From Siphonodentalium dalli (lineage: Eukaryota > Mollusca > Scaphopoda > Gadilida > Siphonodentaliidae): 64,000 nucleotides of DNA. Shown piece after piece: positions 54,808-64,000 of the stretch (the first letter of the stretch is position 1; each line of letters starts with the position of its first letter). The notes under the pieces were generated by a model. The model did no database searches and was not told where the DNA came from. It was given only the letters and a program-made list of their open reading frames with translations. The translations under genes were made by a program, and so were the position numbers. The stretch covers positions 257,394,077 through 257,458,076 of the forward strand of contig CP136061.1 in the NCBI GenBank assembly GCA_032622095.1. The letters run 5' to 3'.

Positions 54808-55251
54808 AGATCATATCATGAATCTCTAGAGATAATTCTACACCAGTTCAAGTAATGTGAAATTTATCATGTTCAGATAGGGAAGTTTATAAATATTTCA
54901 AAAAAACCAGTGCAGCTAATATATTCTTAGTTAATATCATTCCTCAGTAAATAGTGTATTCCACTGTGTACGTAGTTCACGAAGATCCCAACTCGATGTT
55001 GCATGAAATATGTCACTTTGTTGAGTCGATGTCGACTCACAAAAGTCACAGACAAATCATGCAATCTGGAGTGTAACACCCCCTATTGTGAAATATATTA
55101 TGAAGGAACAAGTAATAAATAAATATATATAGTCACTGAGTTGTTTTTTCAATGCTATAAAGTTCTCCGTCAAAACATTAAAACGTTCCCATATTTTTAA
55201 CTGGTTGAATATGATCTCTACGGTAGCCAGAGTATAAATTCATAACATGAT
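54808..55251. mobile_element. Element L, diverged copy
   Basis: TAGATCATATCATGAATCTC at left and AATTCATAACATGATCTA at right, with GAATATGATCTCTACGGTAG CCAGAGTA in the right arm. Matches the limits of the copy at 20312 but both arms have decayed and shortened. Confidence 0.7.
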
Positions 55252-55479
55252 CTAATACTAGTACTTGGCGACCCATTCCTATATTCTATAAAAAATATAT
55301 TCAGCAAATCATGCAATTTACTACGTTAATGATGTTGGATTGAAATTTAAATACAGATGCATCTCAACATTATTACTTATTATACATGTATAAGTAATAT
55401 TATGTTCCTTTCTGAACACCCAATCGCACCATCGCCACATCTCGGATAAATTCAGGATAACCATCCTATCATTAAATTC

Positions 55480-55740
55480 TTGTCAACAGAGACCATTTTT
55501 CTCACAGGGACACATACGATCAAATTGAAACACCTTTATCGCGTACCGGAAATTATAAGACGCTGGGGAAGCTTATTTATTAATACACCCGGAAATCCTC
55601 GGCTGTTGTCGGTGGTTGATTGCATCATCCAAAATGGCACGTTGGAAACAAATTTCGGGTCCGGAACATTGCAATTTTGTTGTAATTTTCATGAATTCAA
55701 TGGAATCAATGCGTCTTTTTGGGACATATATTTGTCGTAG
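55480..55740 (+). other. Unrecognised reading frame, no ATG
   Basis: 86 codons open from a TTG, including RVPEIIRRWGSLFINTPGNP and GTLETNFGSGTLQFCCNFHE. Sequence around it is not a known repeat. Composition is protein-like but no family was recognised and no splice signals were convincing. Confidence 0.12.
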
Positions 55741-55862
55741 AAAGGTAGTTTAGGCATTTATCTTCCTATTTTTATACCGGGAAAATTTCAAAAGCGAATA
55801 TTATTTTGTGTATTTTGGAGCGCAAACCGACATGTGGCTTTAAAAGAATAGCTGACGGGGTC

Positions 55863-56063
55863 TCACTCCATTCCATTTATTGATAAAATAAAGGTAGTAG
55901 ACCTATGCGGATATATATTAACACTTATATTATCCTCAGGGTCTCTGTAGTAGAGTATATGGCCCTGAAAATCAGTACTTTTCCACAGATTCGTAATCTG
56001 ATATCGATTCGGGAGAATGATGTCGATATTGAATCGAATCGTCAAGCTGCCATCATATAGCAT
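55863..56063 (-). CDS. Unrecognised short frame, possible exon
   Basis: 66 codons: MLYDGSLTIRFNIDIILPN, RYQITNLWKSTDFQGHILYY, RDPEDNISVNIYPHRSTTF, then ILSINGME and stop. The alternating polar and hydrophobic pattern with W, Y, RDPEDN is more protein-like than its neighbours. The frame is closed by a stop just before the ATG and no splice acceptor was found there. Unknown family; could be chance. Confidence 0.2.
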   Translation of the reverse strand: MLYDGSLTIRFNIDIILPNRYQITNLWKSTDFQGHILYYRDPEDNISVNIYPHRSTTFILSINGME

Positions 56064-56453
56064 AGCTCCTCAAATGCGGTCACGAATTTGTTTCTTTGAT
56101 GTGTTGAGGAATTTCAGCGTAGTAATTTTGAAAGAAAAGCATGCATGTGCGATTCTCAGGTTGTATCATTATCAAAATCATTTCATTAGATATATGCATA
56201 TGACATGTTTGCATCATCCTACAAATAGAACAATGAAGAGCATGTAACAATAATTTAAGAATATGTAATATATAAATCAGTTGACTGTCAATTCCGATTA
56301 TGTTTTATTAATTATTTCAGATTATACACCCACAATTTAATAAGCAGATTGTGAAATTATTGTCTAGAACCATCCTGATAACACAATTAGAAATCAGTTA
56401 CCAAATAATAAATTGTTAAAATAAAAACAGAAATTGTAGATAGTGTCATCTCT

Positions 56454-56531
56454 GTTTATGTCCACACGGGGGATTTGCTCATCTATTGTGCCAAGTCCAA
56501 TAGATGCCAAATCCCCCGAGCGGACATAAAC
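56454..56531. repeat. Isolated 78-nt imperfect hairpin
   Basis: Arms GTTTATGTCC/GGACATAAAC, CGGGGGATTTG/CAAATCCCCCG and ATCTATTG/CAATAGAT, separated by small asymmetric bulges and a 9-nt loop. Size and shape are like a microRNA precursor, but a small foldback element is equally possible. Confidence 0.6.
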
Positions 56532-56607
56532 ATTTTATGTGACAACATTAGCTACATATATTATTTATCTATCGGACAACACTTGCCTTTTGTGAGGTAA
56601 ATCTGTC

Positions 56608-57100
56608 ATTGTCCCCCGAAAATTAATTTGGGGGGACTATAGAAATCATCGCCGTCCGTCATGTGTGTGTCCGTCCCAATCGGCCGTAAGCGCAATAACT
56701 CGAACAAATATTAAGTTCGAAAACCATTTTCGTTCGATTTTTCTTACCTGAGTTATGCCCCTTAGTTTGATGATTTCTCGCCATTTTTTTGTCTTAAGCC
56801 ACAATAGCTCGAACAAATATATCAATATTTTGTTGTTTATGAGTTGGTTGCCACAATATATTGGACAAGTTCGCAAACCAATTTTGCCCGATTTTTCTTA
56901 CCTGAGTTATGCCCCCTATTTTTACAATTTCTCACCATTTTTTTGTCTTAAGCACTTCAAATATTAACTGATTTCAATCAACTTTTTGTTCATGAGTTGG
57001 TTGCCACAATATCTTGGATGAGTTCAAAAAACAGATTTGTCGGATTTTTCTTACCTGGGTTTATAAAACCCGTTTCGTTTGATTATTTTTCAACATTTTT
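56608..57100 (+). mobile_element. CCCCCG element Y
   Basis: TGTCCCCCGAAAATTAATTT and GGGGGGACTATAGAAATC opening palindrome, a GTCCGTC stretch, then about three body units with CGATTTTTCTTACCTGAGTT and ATGAGTTGGTTGCCACAATA. Same plan as H and Q, different body. The closing CGGGGG end was not found. Confidence 0.65.
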
Positions 57101-57455
57101 AAAATTTTTGAGGTACACAATTCTTGGTTTCTGCATTATAACTTTTAGTTATGTTTCTTATGTGAAATTTGTGATGTGGATAAATTGCTTTTAATCCTAA
57201 TACTGCCAATCTCGGAGTTAGCCACCTTGGAGTTAGCCATCTTGTTTTCCTCAGTTTTAAACATTCATTACTTTGATGACGCCCTTCCAATTATTGTGTC
57301 AAGCAAACTAATTAACATTAATGACAGGGAAAAACCAGATTGCAGCTTAGAGCGGAACAGTTTGTTTGATTGTGATAGAACAAGGCCAGCTTAGAATAAC
57401 TAACGGTTTATAGATGTTTTAGAGACTATTAGAGCGAAAAGACATATCGATTTAC

Positions 57456-57924
57456 AGCCCTGGGAATTAGCCTAGGCAATAGGCAATGCCTAGGTAAAAG
57501 CAGAGGCGAAATCGGTTTGCCTAGGAAATTATATTTTCTAGGTAAAAGAAGTTCATTGGGTTACTAAAATAGATTTGTGTAATAGAAATAGAACCTCTTT
57601 AGCCAAAATTACTTCCTTAAACCACTCTTTACATATATTGTCCTACAATTGTTTCCATGGCTATACATGTTTCCATGGCTATACATGTTTATAGCTATAC
57701 ATGTTATAATGACACTTATTTTGGAGATGATTTGTGGAATTGTACATATATGTTGAGTAATGGCCTGGATATAATGTTCCCCAAAATAACTAAGCATTTC
57801 ACGTTATTATTGAATCATATTGATTTGAGATGGCAACTTTTGTTGCAAAATTGCCTAGGTAAAATCTGTTTCTTTCACCTAGGCAGATATATTGCCTAGG
57901 CAAATTCTCCTTATCCCCAGGGCT
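57456..57924. mobile_element. hAT-like element V
   Basis: AGCCCTGGGAATTAGCC at left and TTATCCCCAGGGCT at right are inverted; flanks CGATTTAC and GGATTTAC agree in 7 of 8 bases. GCCTAGGCAA/TTGCCTAGG motifs recur near both ends. Interior contains CCATGGCTATACATGTT repeats. No transposase. Confidence 0.7.
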
Positions 57925-58268
57925 GGATTTACAAATTTTGTATCAATTGTGGTGAATTATGGATGATAAAAATGTCCCAAAATCACAATGATGTCATTTA
58001 GGTTGGTTGACATCCCTAGTTACCTGCACAATTTGCATAAACAATTACGTCATGAAAGTAGTACTAACCTAATAAAGCTACGTTGACCTAATAAAGCTAC
58101 ATTGACGTAACATTTATTAGACAGGCTTTATGAGGTAGTGAGCATTGGATAAATATATATATATATATATACAGACTTGCATGGTTTGTTTCCACGAAGC
58201 TACCCGGTTGTTTGACTTAAATTATCAGCAAACATTGGCATTCCCATGGATATACATGTAACGTAAGG

Positions 58269-58474
58269 TACAGTAATTCTCTAATTAATCAACTTCAGAA
58301 TTATGGGTAACTTTTCAGGATTTAGTCGGAAATATGGCTTGTTGCCATTCATCGGAAAGCTCTCCCTGAGAGCTTTCCGATGAATGGCAACAAGCCATAT
58401 TTCCGACTAAATCCTGAAAAGTTACCCATAATTCTGCTGTGGTTAAGAAGTCGATTAATTAGAGCATTACTGTA
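58269..58474. mobile_element. FB-TA foldback element, full length
   Basis: TACAGTAATTCTCTAATTAA to AATTAGAGCATTACTGTA, with long near-identical arms meeting at GCTCTCCCTGAGAGC. The left arm lacks the CTCCTTAACCACAG segment. Confidence 0.92.
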
Positions 58475-58784
58475 CTCTCACATTAAGTATATTTCTATAG
58501 CAACTCAATTTTGAATTTTGCGTTTTTACAATCTAAATTTTCTCATTAATTTACACCTGCCTGTGATTCTCTGACAAACAAACAGCACATTTAACCTTTT
58601 AATGATTGGCTATTAATTCAGCCATCCAGCACTTGAAGAAATTCTTACATCTATAAATCTCTTATCAGGCGAGTTCCAGAAGTAGGAGACATCTACTTTA
58701 AATGCTTTCTATACTAAATACTCATTGATGAGCAGTTCTCGTGGGAAATGTTCATCAAACGACCAATGAATTATTCTGTAATTG

Positions 58785-59866
58785 CAGGGATTTTTCTGCC
58801 TATTTTGGGAATGGGTCCGGGTCCGTTCGAATTGGGAAAAATGTGTCTTTACAGACCAAAATTGGGAATTTTCCATGTTTTAGAAAAATTCAATTAATCA
58901 CTGTAAATAGTACTAATACCGTAATTTTCGGTGTATAACGCTACTTAAACACAGGTAACTCAAAGATGGAGTAAAATCCCAGCCCATTGAGGTCCATTTC
59001 TCAGCCTCAGGTAAGTTCAAAATTCACAGATAACGGAAGGATTCAAGCCATCCACCAAACTTCGATAATGAACAGTAAAACGGTAATGAAACACACAAGG
59101 ATGGATAGGTATCTAGTTGTAATTCAAATTATTCAATAAATAAAATAAAATAATTAATACCAAATCAATGTGTCCGTGTTATTCCCATATTGAGGTACCC
59201 AGTACGGTACTACTCTCGGGCCCCAAATAAACATGCAGACCCAAATAATAGTGCAGGGGGGGATTTCCAGCAAATGTTTATAAAATTAACAGTGAGGACG
59301 TGAAATTTTTATATTTTATACATAACTCGGCAAGCTTATTCTTCTCCGCAAGATTATATTTTTGTTTAAATGGAGCCCCATGCTGCCACAGTAAAAAATC
59401 TGTATTCCGGTAACCACGTGGTGCATCTCCCCTAATAATGAGATAATCCTGCTGCAAACGTCATGGATACACGGCTTAATCGTAAACCGATGAGTCCACT
59501 TTTAAAGGCATGCGGGGAGGGGAAATGTGTATTCTGGAAGAACTTGGTGCATCCCCCTGATAATGAGATAATCCTAGCAATCACGTGCGCGAAAGTAATG
59601 GATACTGGCTTACAAGTCGGATGCGGCCACTTTCAAATGAATGCGGGGAGGTAATCACCTGGCTCGCCCTGCTATTTTTATTTGTGGGAATTCCTCTCAA
59701 GCGAGTGAGGTATTTAATATAATAACTGTCAAACTTTGATAATTATTCAATAAACCCGATGGTATTATATACCTGCCTGCAATTGGGAATTTGGTGGTTG
59801 AAAATTGGGAATAAAGGTGCCTTTTTCCCATTGGGAATGGGGCCGTTTACCTAAAAAAAATCCCTG
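58785..59866. mobile_element. TIR element W with CAGGGATTTTT ends
   Basis: CAGGGATTTTTCTGCC at left and TAAAAAAAATCCCTG at right, with GGGAATGGGTCCGGG and GGGAATGGGGCCG also pairing inversely. AATTG directly flanks both sides (possible 5-bp duplication). Inside is a diverged direct duplication of about 130 bp (CACGTGGTGCATCTCCCC.TAATAATGAG to ATGCGGGGAGG). CAG termini fit a hAT relative; not proven. Confidence 0.7.
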
Positions 59867-59899
59867 AATTGTATTATCATTTCATCTGCTCATATATCC

Positions 59900-59971
59900 T
59901 TAACCCTTTACCCAACAAACTGCCACCTGTATGGGGCTCCCTAAAGGAAGCTCCAGTCATGGAAGGGTTAA
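59900..59971. mobile_element. 72-bp hybrid TTAA element
   Basis: The left end TTAACCCTTTACCCAACAAA belongs to TTAA-1, the right end AAGCTCCAGTCATGGAAGGG TTAA to TTAA-3, with only about 35 bp between and no cassette. Either a recombinant of two families or an extreme deletion form. Confidence 0.7.
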
Positions 59972-60018
59972 AATACTTACCAGGGGCTGTAACATCCACA
60001 CAACTTCATTGTTACATC

Positions 60019-60418
60019 TTAACCCTTTTCCCAACAAACCGGTCAAAACCAGCCAAATAAAGCTTCAACAGCCTAAAATATCTTCGGTCTGTCTCAATAG
60101 AACCATACAAATATGGATATCATTGGAACCGGCTCCTTGACCACATTGTGATAGTTACAGTTATGCCCTGTGCCAATGCATTCTCTTATATATGCGAGTC
60201 GACCATAGGTCGCCTCGCATATATAAGAGAATGTATTGGCCTAAAAAAAATCTTTTTTTAACACTTTTTACCATTTTTTCTTACATTCTTTAACAATTTT
60301 ATAATTTTTAATGTGTTAAGCCAATGCATTCTCTTATATATGCGAGGCGACCTATGGTCGACTCGCATATATGAGAGAATGCATTGGCACAGGGCCCTTC
60401 TGTTGGGTAAAGGGTTAA
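60019..60418 (+). mobile_element. TTAA-1 miniature element, complete
   Basis: TTAACCCTTTTCCCAACAAA to TCTGTTGGGTAAAGGGTTAA, 400 bp, two cassettes, same orientation as the copy in the retrotransposon at 12507. Confidence 0.95.
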
Positions 60419-60475
60419 TATAATAACAACCCTCCAAATAAATAAACAAATTCCTTAGGAAATGTTTAGATAACA

Positions 60476-60834
60476 TTAAAGTGATGTGAAACACTCGGGT
60501 CGTGCGATCAGATAAGAAATGGACAATAATCTTACGAATAGTAACAAAAATTTACAGCACACACATCGTCATTCTTATATATTAGTTAAATGCAATGACT
60601 CTCGATGGCGAAACCATTTGCGTTAGTTTATCGCCGATTGTTGCGTCCCGAATCGAGATGTAAATATTTACAATTATGCGTAGTTCGGACGATGATATCT
60701 ATGGAGTGGTATGGTGACTTTCTTTGAGATTTTCTGTGATGTTAGTAGAGTGGTACATTCCCACAGTTGGCATAGCACCTGAGTACTAACTTATCAGTTT
60801 CACGCACCCGAACAAGTCCATAATATGTCTTTAA
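60476..60834 (+). mobile_element. TTAA-5 (family F) element, complete reference copy
   Basis: TTAAAGTGATGTGAAACACT CGGGT to ACCCGAACAAGTCCATAATA TGTCTTTAA, 359 bp with TTAA on both sides. Ends share AG and an inner CGGGT/ACCCG. No tandem array: TCATTCTTATATATTAGTTA AATGCAATGACT occurs once, the ancestral state of the array in the copy at 27696. Confidence 0.9.
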
Positions 60835-61355
60835 TGAACTTATTGTCTGAACATTTCCCTCCAATAAATAGGACTCCTTCCAGCTCATTCTGCACATCCC
60901 ATATTTTCCCTTCAGATGAAAGATAGGCCATTCCCTTGAAGAATCTATTTAGTAAAGAATGGATTATTTAATGGTGCATGATTGCTGTTATTATGGGACT
61001 CTTTCCTGTGTCTGTCCTGACAATCCCTCTATGTTCTGTTGTCACGCTCATTGATCATTTGTTAACTTAAACAGTATTTTTGAATAATACAACAAAAGAA
61101 ATTATACCAGAATTATATAGTATATACATTTATTTATGGACCGGATTCGACATCAAGCATATGGGCTTATGTTAGTCGCTTCTGGGAATCAGTTTTTATC
61201 CATTACACTCGACACTTATAGGTAGTGATTTTCCCGATAAACCGACTAGCAGATTTCGGGATCGACTTATTTAATAATCACATCGATTAGCCGGATAATC
61301 GTTTCAACACTATTCTTCTCAAGATTTACCTCATATAGTCCAACAACTATTAAAG
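60835..61355. other. Non-coding, partial repeat
   Basis: Mostly unassigned. GATTTTCCCGATAAACCGAC and TAGCCGGATAATCGTTTCAA (about 61220-61310) look like the subterminal part of a decayed hAT-type element, but no matching second end was found. Confidence 0.3.
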
Positions 61356-61584
61356 TTAACCCTTTGAGTGCCAGGTCCGATTTTTGTATCGACCCATATA
61401 CCCTGTGCCAATGCATTCTCTTATATATGCGAGTCGACCATAGGTCGCCTCGCATATATAAGAGAATGCATTGGCCTAACCCAAAAATTAAAAATAAATT
61501 TTTTATTTTTTTTATTTTTTTAGGGCACTCTACAGACCATAACTTAGGGCCAATGAGATCGGCCCCTGGCACTAAAAGGGTTAA
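61356..61584 (-). mobile_element. TTAA-2 miniature element, short form
   Basis: TTAACCCTTTGAGTGCCAGG to CCCCTGGCACTAAAAGGG plus TTAA, one cassette, T/A-rich remnant of the body. GCCAATGAGATCGGCCCC matches the TTAA-2 left end. Confidence 0.92.
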
Positions 61585-62459
61585 GGCCCACTGCTATATA
61601 TAAACAGAGTTTTAGCCCCCATGTTATGAAATATAATTGAGTTTTGGTGCGAAATGTGAACATGCGCGTCGTTATTTAAGCGTTTGTGCTTGGGGGCCCC
61701 ACGCGGGATAACGAAACTATTATTGACCGTACTTTGACTTTATCTTCATATCGGGCAGCTGTATTGGGGGATATGATTTTGCACGGGATCTCCAAGCATG
61801 AGTAGTTTCATACACAGAAATCCTGTGCACAAAATATCCATATCGGCAGTCTGGCATTATTTGATGTTTCCACAAAATTTTCATATGTTTATTATGCTAT
61901 ATATGCTATATACAACGTCACTATTTGACTGCACACCAAACATTGCGCATTGTAGTTTTGGCGCTTTTATTTCCAAGGGTTACACTGTACTGGTAACATA
62001 CGATTCTCAATTGACCGGTTTTTCACCAGTATTCTGTAAACTCTCTAATTCCCGTTTCAGTCAGATTTTTTTTCACGATAGATTGCTATTGACTTTAGGT
62101 ACATGTACGTCTCAAACAGATCATCAGCGATGGGAATGAGGGGGAAACCCTGCTATAAGAGAGGTTAAAAATGACCGAGGGAGTTTGTTGTCTGTGAGAC
62201 GGTCCCACGAGAGAGTTGTCCACCTTATGTTCTCTGGAACCATTAATCAGTGTGACACATATCATGTGATTATTAGATTGTCCTATCACTCCATGTTTAA
62301 TTATACGCCCATCATCAGATCGAAGGTGTACTGGATTACATGCCTGACCCGTTCTCCGTCCGGAAGAGCCGTCCAAGCAGGTATCTTATAACACATGTTG
62401 TCGGATCTGAATGTAATTTGGTATGGATGTTCACCATTAATAGGACATTGAGAGGAGTG
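61585..62459. other. Unique-looking sequence, no gene recognised
   Basis: Contains frames of 113 codons (plus, 61798-62139) and 93 codons (minus, 62095-62376), both without recognisable domains. GGGGGCCCCACGCGGG near 61690 is locally GC-rich. No known repeat. Confidence 0.35.
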
Positions 62460-62932
62460 TTAACCCTTTCAGTGCCAGGGGCCGATTTCATCAGCCCTAA
62501 TTTACGTCTGTAAAATCAGCCCTAAAAAAAATAAAAAAATACATATTTTTTTAAAAGATTTTTTTGGGTTGAATTTGTTTTGGGTATGCTTAAGCATGCT
62601 ATAGCAAATTTAAAAACAAACTGGATAAAACCTTAGGGGCATGTTATAACTATCACCAAGTATTCATAGTAATAATTTTGATGCCCATGAAAAATGTAAG
62701 ATTCCCTGGCACTAAACCTACAAAATAAGTCTGTTAAAGAATATAATAAAAAATTATTAAAATTGTAAAAAATTGTAAAAAAATATAATAACAAATGATG
62801 AAAAATTGTTAGGCCAATGCATTCTCTTATATATGCGAGGTGACCTATGGTCGACTCGCATATATAAGAGAATGCATTGGCACAGGGTATATGGGTTGAT
62901 ACAAAAATCGCACCTGGCACTGAAAGGGTTAA
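62460..62932 (+). mobile_element. TTAA-2 miniature element, full-length reference
   Basis: TTAACCCTTTCAGTGCCAGG to CACCTGGCACTGAAAGGGTT AA, 473 bp. Order: end, GGCCGAT inverted motif, TTTTGGGTTGAATTTG and GCTTAAGCATGC, AAGTATTCATAGTAATAAT, A-rich stretch, one cassette, right end. Confidence 0.93.
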
Positions 62933-62954
62933 AGCTGTTCATCCAGAAGTTGAA

Positions 62955-63602
62955 GACCTTAAAGATGGTAAACATGTGTTATAACCCCATAGAGAGCCCC
63001 ACACAGATACAAGGATCTATTACTGACTGTCGTCTGCTCATGTCTGAGGGGCACCATAAGGGTGTATATAGTTACCGGGGTATAAAGATGGTCTATCTCT
63101 TTGTAAACATGTGTTATAACCCCATAGAGAGCCCCACACAGATACAAGGATCTATTACTGACTGTCGTCTGCTCGTGTCTGTGAGGGGCACCATAAGGGT
63201 GTATATAGTTACTGGGGTATAAAGATGGTCTATCTCTTTGTAAACATGTGTTATAACCCCATAGAGAGCCCCAAACAGATACAAGGATCTATTACTGACT
63301 GTCGTCTGCTCGTGTCTGTGAGGGGCACCATAAGGGTGTATATAGTTACCGGGGTATAACGATGGTCTATCTCTTTGTAAACATGTGTTATAACCCCATA
63401 GAGAGCCCCACACAAAGGATCTATTACTGACTGTCGTCTACTCGTGTCTGAGGGGCACCATAAGGGTGTATATAGTTACCGGGGTATAAAGATGGTCTAT
63501 CTCTTTGTAAACATGTGTTATAACCCCATAGAGAGCCCCAAACAGATACAAGGATCTATTACTGACTGTCGTCTGCTCGTGTCTGTGAGGGGCACCATAA
63601 GC
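62955..63602. repeat. Satellite, about 135-bp unit, five copies
   Basis: ATAACCCCATAGAGAGCCCC begins at 62981, 63116, 63253, 63390 and 63520 (spacing 135, 137, 137, 130). Each unit has TACTGACTGTCGTCTGCTCG, GAGGGGCACCATAAGGGTG and TATAGTTACCGGGGTATAAA. Frames in both strands are open over parts of it but reflect the repeat. The sub-block GTTACCGGGGTATAAAG to TCTTTGTAAACATGT equals the 50-bp unit at the window start. Confidence 0.95.
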
Positions 63603-64000
63603 AGGGTTTCCGCCAGGCTGACTGGGGGTCCGTCGCCCGGACCCATTACCCCTGCCGACCTTTGCCATGAAATCCCGCTCATACACAAATAAATGACGTT
63701 ATTAAAAACTTAATCAGTCTTGTCTGTCTCGGCTGGCTATATATGATATCTAGCCTTATTTTCATTAATAATGACCAAATGGAATTGACACAGTCCATCT
63801 TCAGAAAAAAAAATAACAGCATGAACAGACCATAAATAGTGACACCCTACAAATAGTTCCACGGGATTCCCCCACGTGATTGGTGGGGAATACCCCTATC
63901 AAAGGAAATATCATTGGTTCAATTTACTTCAGAGTATGGGAATGTGTATCATAAAAACTGCCTCATTTATTATCTTGACGTAAATATTGACGAGGCGTTT
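63603..64000. other. Non-coding window end
   Basis: GCAGGGTTTCCGCCAGGCTG directly after the satellite could be a hAT-type terminus (CAGGGTTTCC) but its partner is not in the window. The remainder has no recognised feature. Confidence 0.3.

Noticed and set aside
61798-62139. 113-codon plus-strand frame as a gene
   Set aside because: No domain, no splice or promoter signal, and a 93-codon frame overlaps on the other strand; could be chance in AT-rich DNA.
62806-63692. Several 80-138-codon frames on both strands in the 135-bp satellite
   Set aside because: They overlap each other, shift between units and begin in a TTAA element; by-products of the satellite.
1-64000. tRNA or rRNA genes
   Set aside because: No cloverleaf with matching A and B box motifs and no rRNA-like conserved stretch was recognised by eye; a covariance-model scan would be needed to exclude degenerate tRNA-derived repeats.

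Overview
This 64 kb window is eukaryotic and almost gene-free. It shows no bacterial-style operons, ribosome-binding sites or long open reading frames. It is AT-rich and consists mostly of non-autonomous DNA transposons, foldback elements, minisatellites and decayed retroelement pieces. The repeat styles (CCCCCGA foldbacks followed by GTCC runs, a Helitron ending in CTAG behind a GGGT/ACCC hairpin, TTAA-flanked and 8-bp-flanked miniature elements, and single exons surrounded by repeats) suggest an invertebrate, most likely a lophotrochozoan such as a mollusc. That placement is inference; no marker gene is present to prove it.

The only convincing host coding sequence is one short minus-strand exon (47919-48011) with a splice acceptor. 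It matches the ankyrin-repeat end of a myosin phosphatase targeting subunit (MYPT/PPP1R12 type). A second coding candidate is a tandemly triplicated unit of about 580 bp (about 16805-18230) that carries a conserved 71-codon reading frame of unknown function.

Transposon-derived coding remnants are: a non-LTR retrotransposon with an ORF1-like piece (11245-11428) and an apurinic-type endonuclease domain (11919-12506 and 12893-13160), split by TTAA-inserting elements; and a complete hAT derivative (24552-25726) with 8-bp target duplications that encodes only a 120-residue BED zinc-finger protein, plus a second fragment with the same truncation.

Region by region. 1-4340: minisatellites of 50, 56 and 55 bp and a TTAA element. 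4497-5907: a TA foldback interrupted by a CCCCG element. 6153-7750: hAT-like and TTAA miniature elements, then a 21-bp array to 8290. 9888-13160: a deep nest of TTAA elements in a foldback and in the retrotransposon. 13244-14658: TA foldbacks, one amplified in tandem. 14889-18690: TTAA element, 24/48-bp array, G-run and triplicated unit. 19300-25800: long inverted-repeat elements and hAT pieces. 26267-32740: nested F, Helitron, CCCCCG, TTAA-3 and two hAT-like elements. 33191-40113: hAT-like elements holding a 5.5 kb long-inverted-repeat element that itself holds a 1.3 kb element. 40988-50464: Kolobok-like element, arrays, MYPT exon and split hAT-like element. 51344-53908: a 2.6 kb element with CCGCGG-rich ends. 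54168-62932: smaller TIR elements. 62960-63602: a 135-bp satellite related to the array at the window start.

The strongest pattern is a long hairpin cassette (GCCAATGCATTCTCTTATAT stem) shared by at least three TTAA-inserting families whose terminal repeats differ. Its loop-proximal stem changes in a compensatory way between families. Many insertions can be ordered in time from intact target-site duplications.
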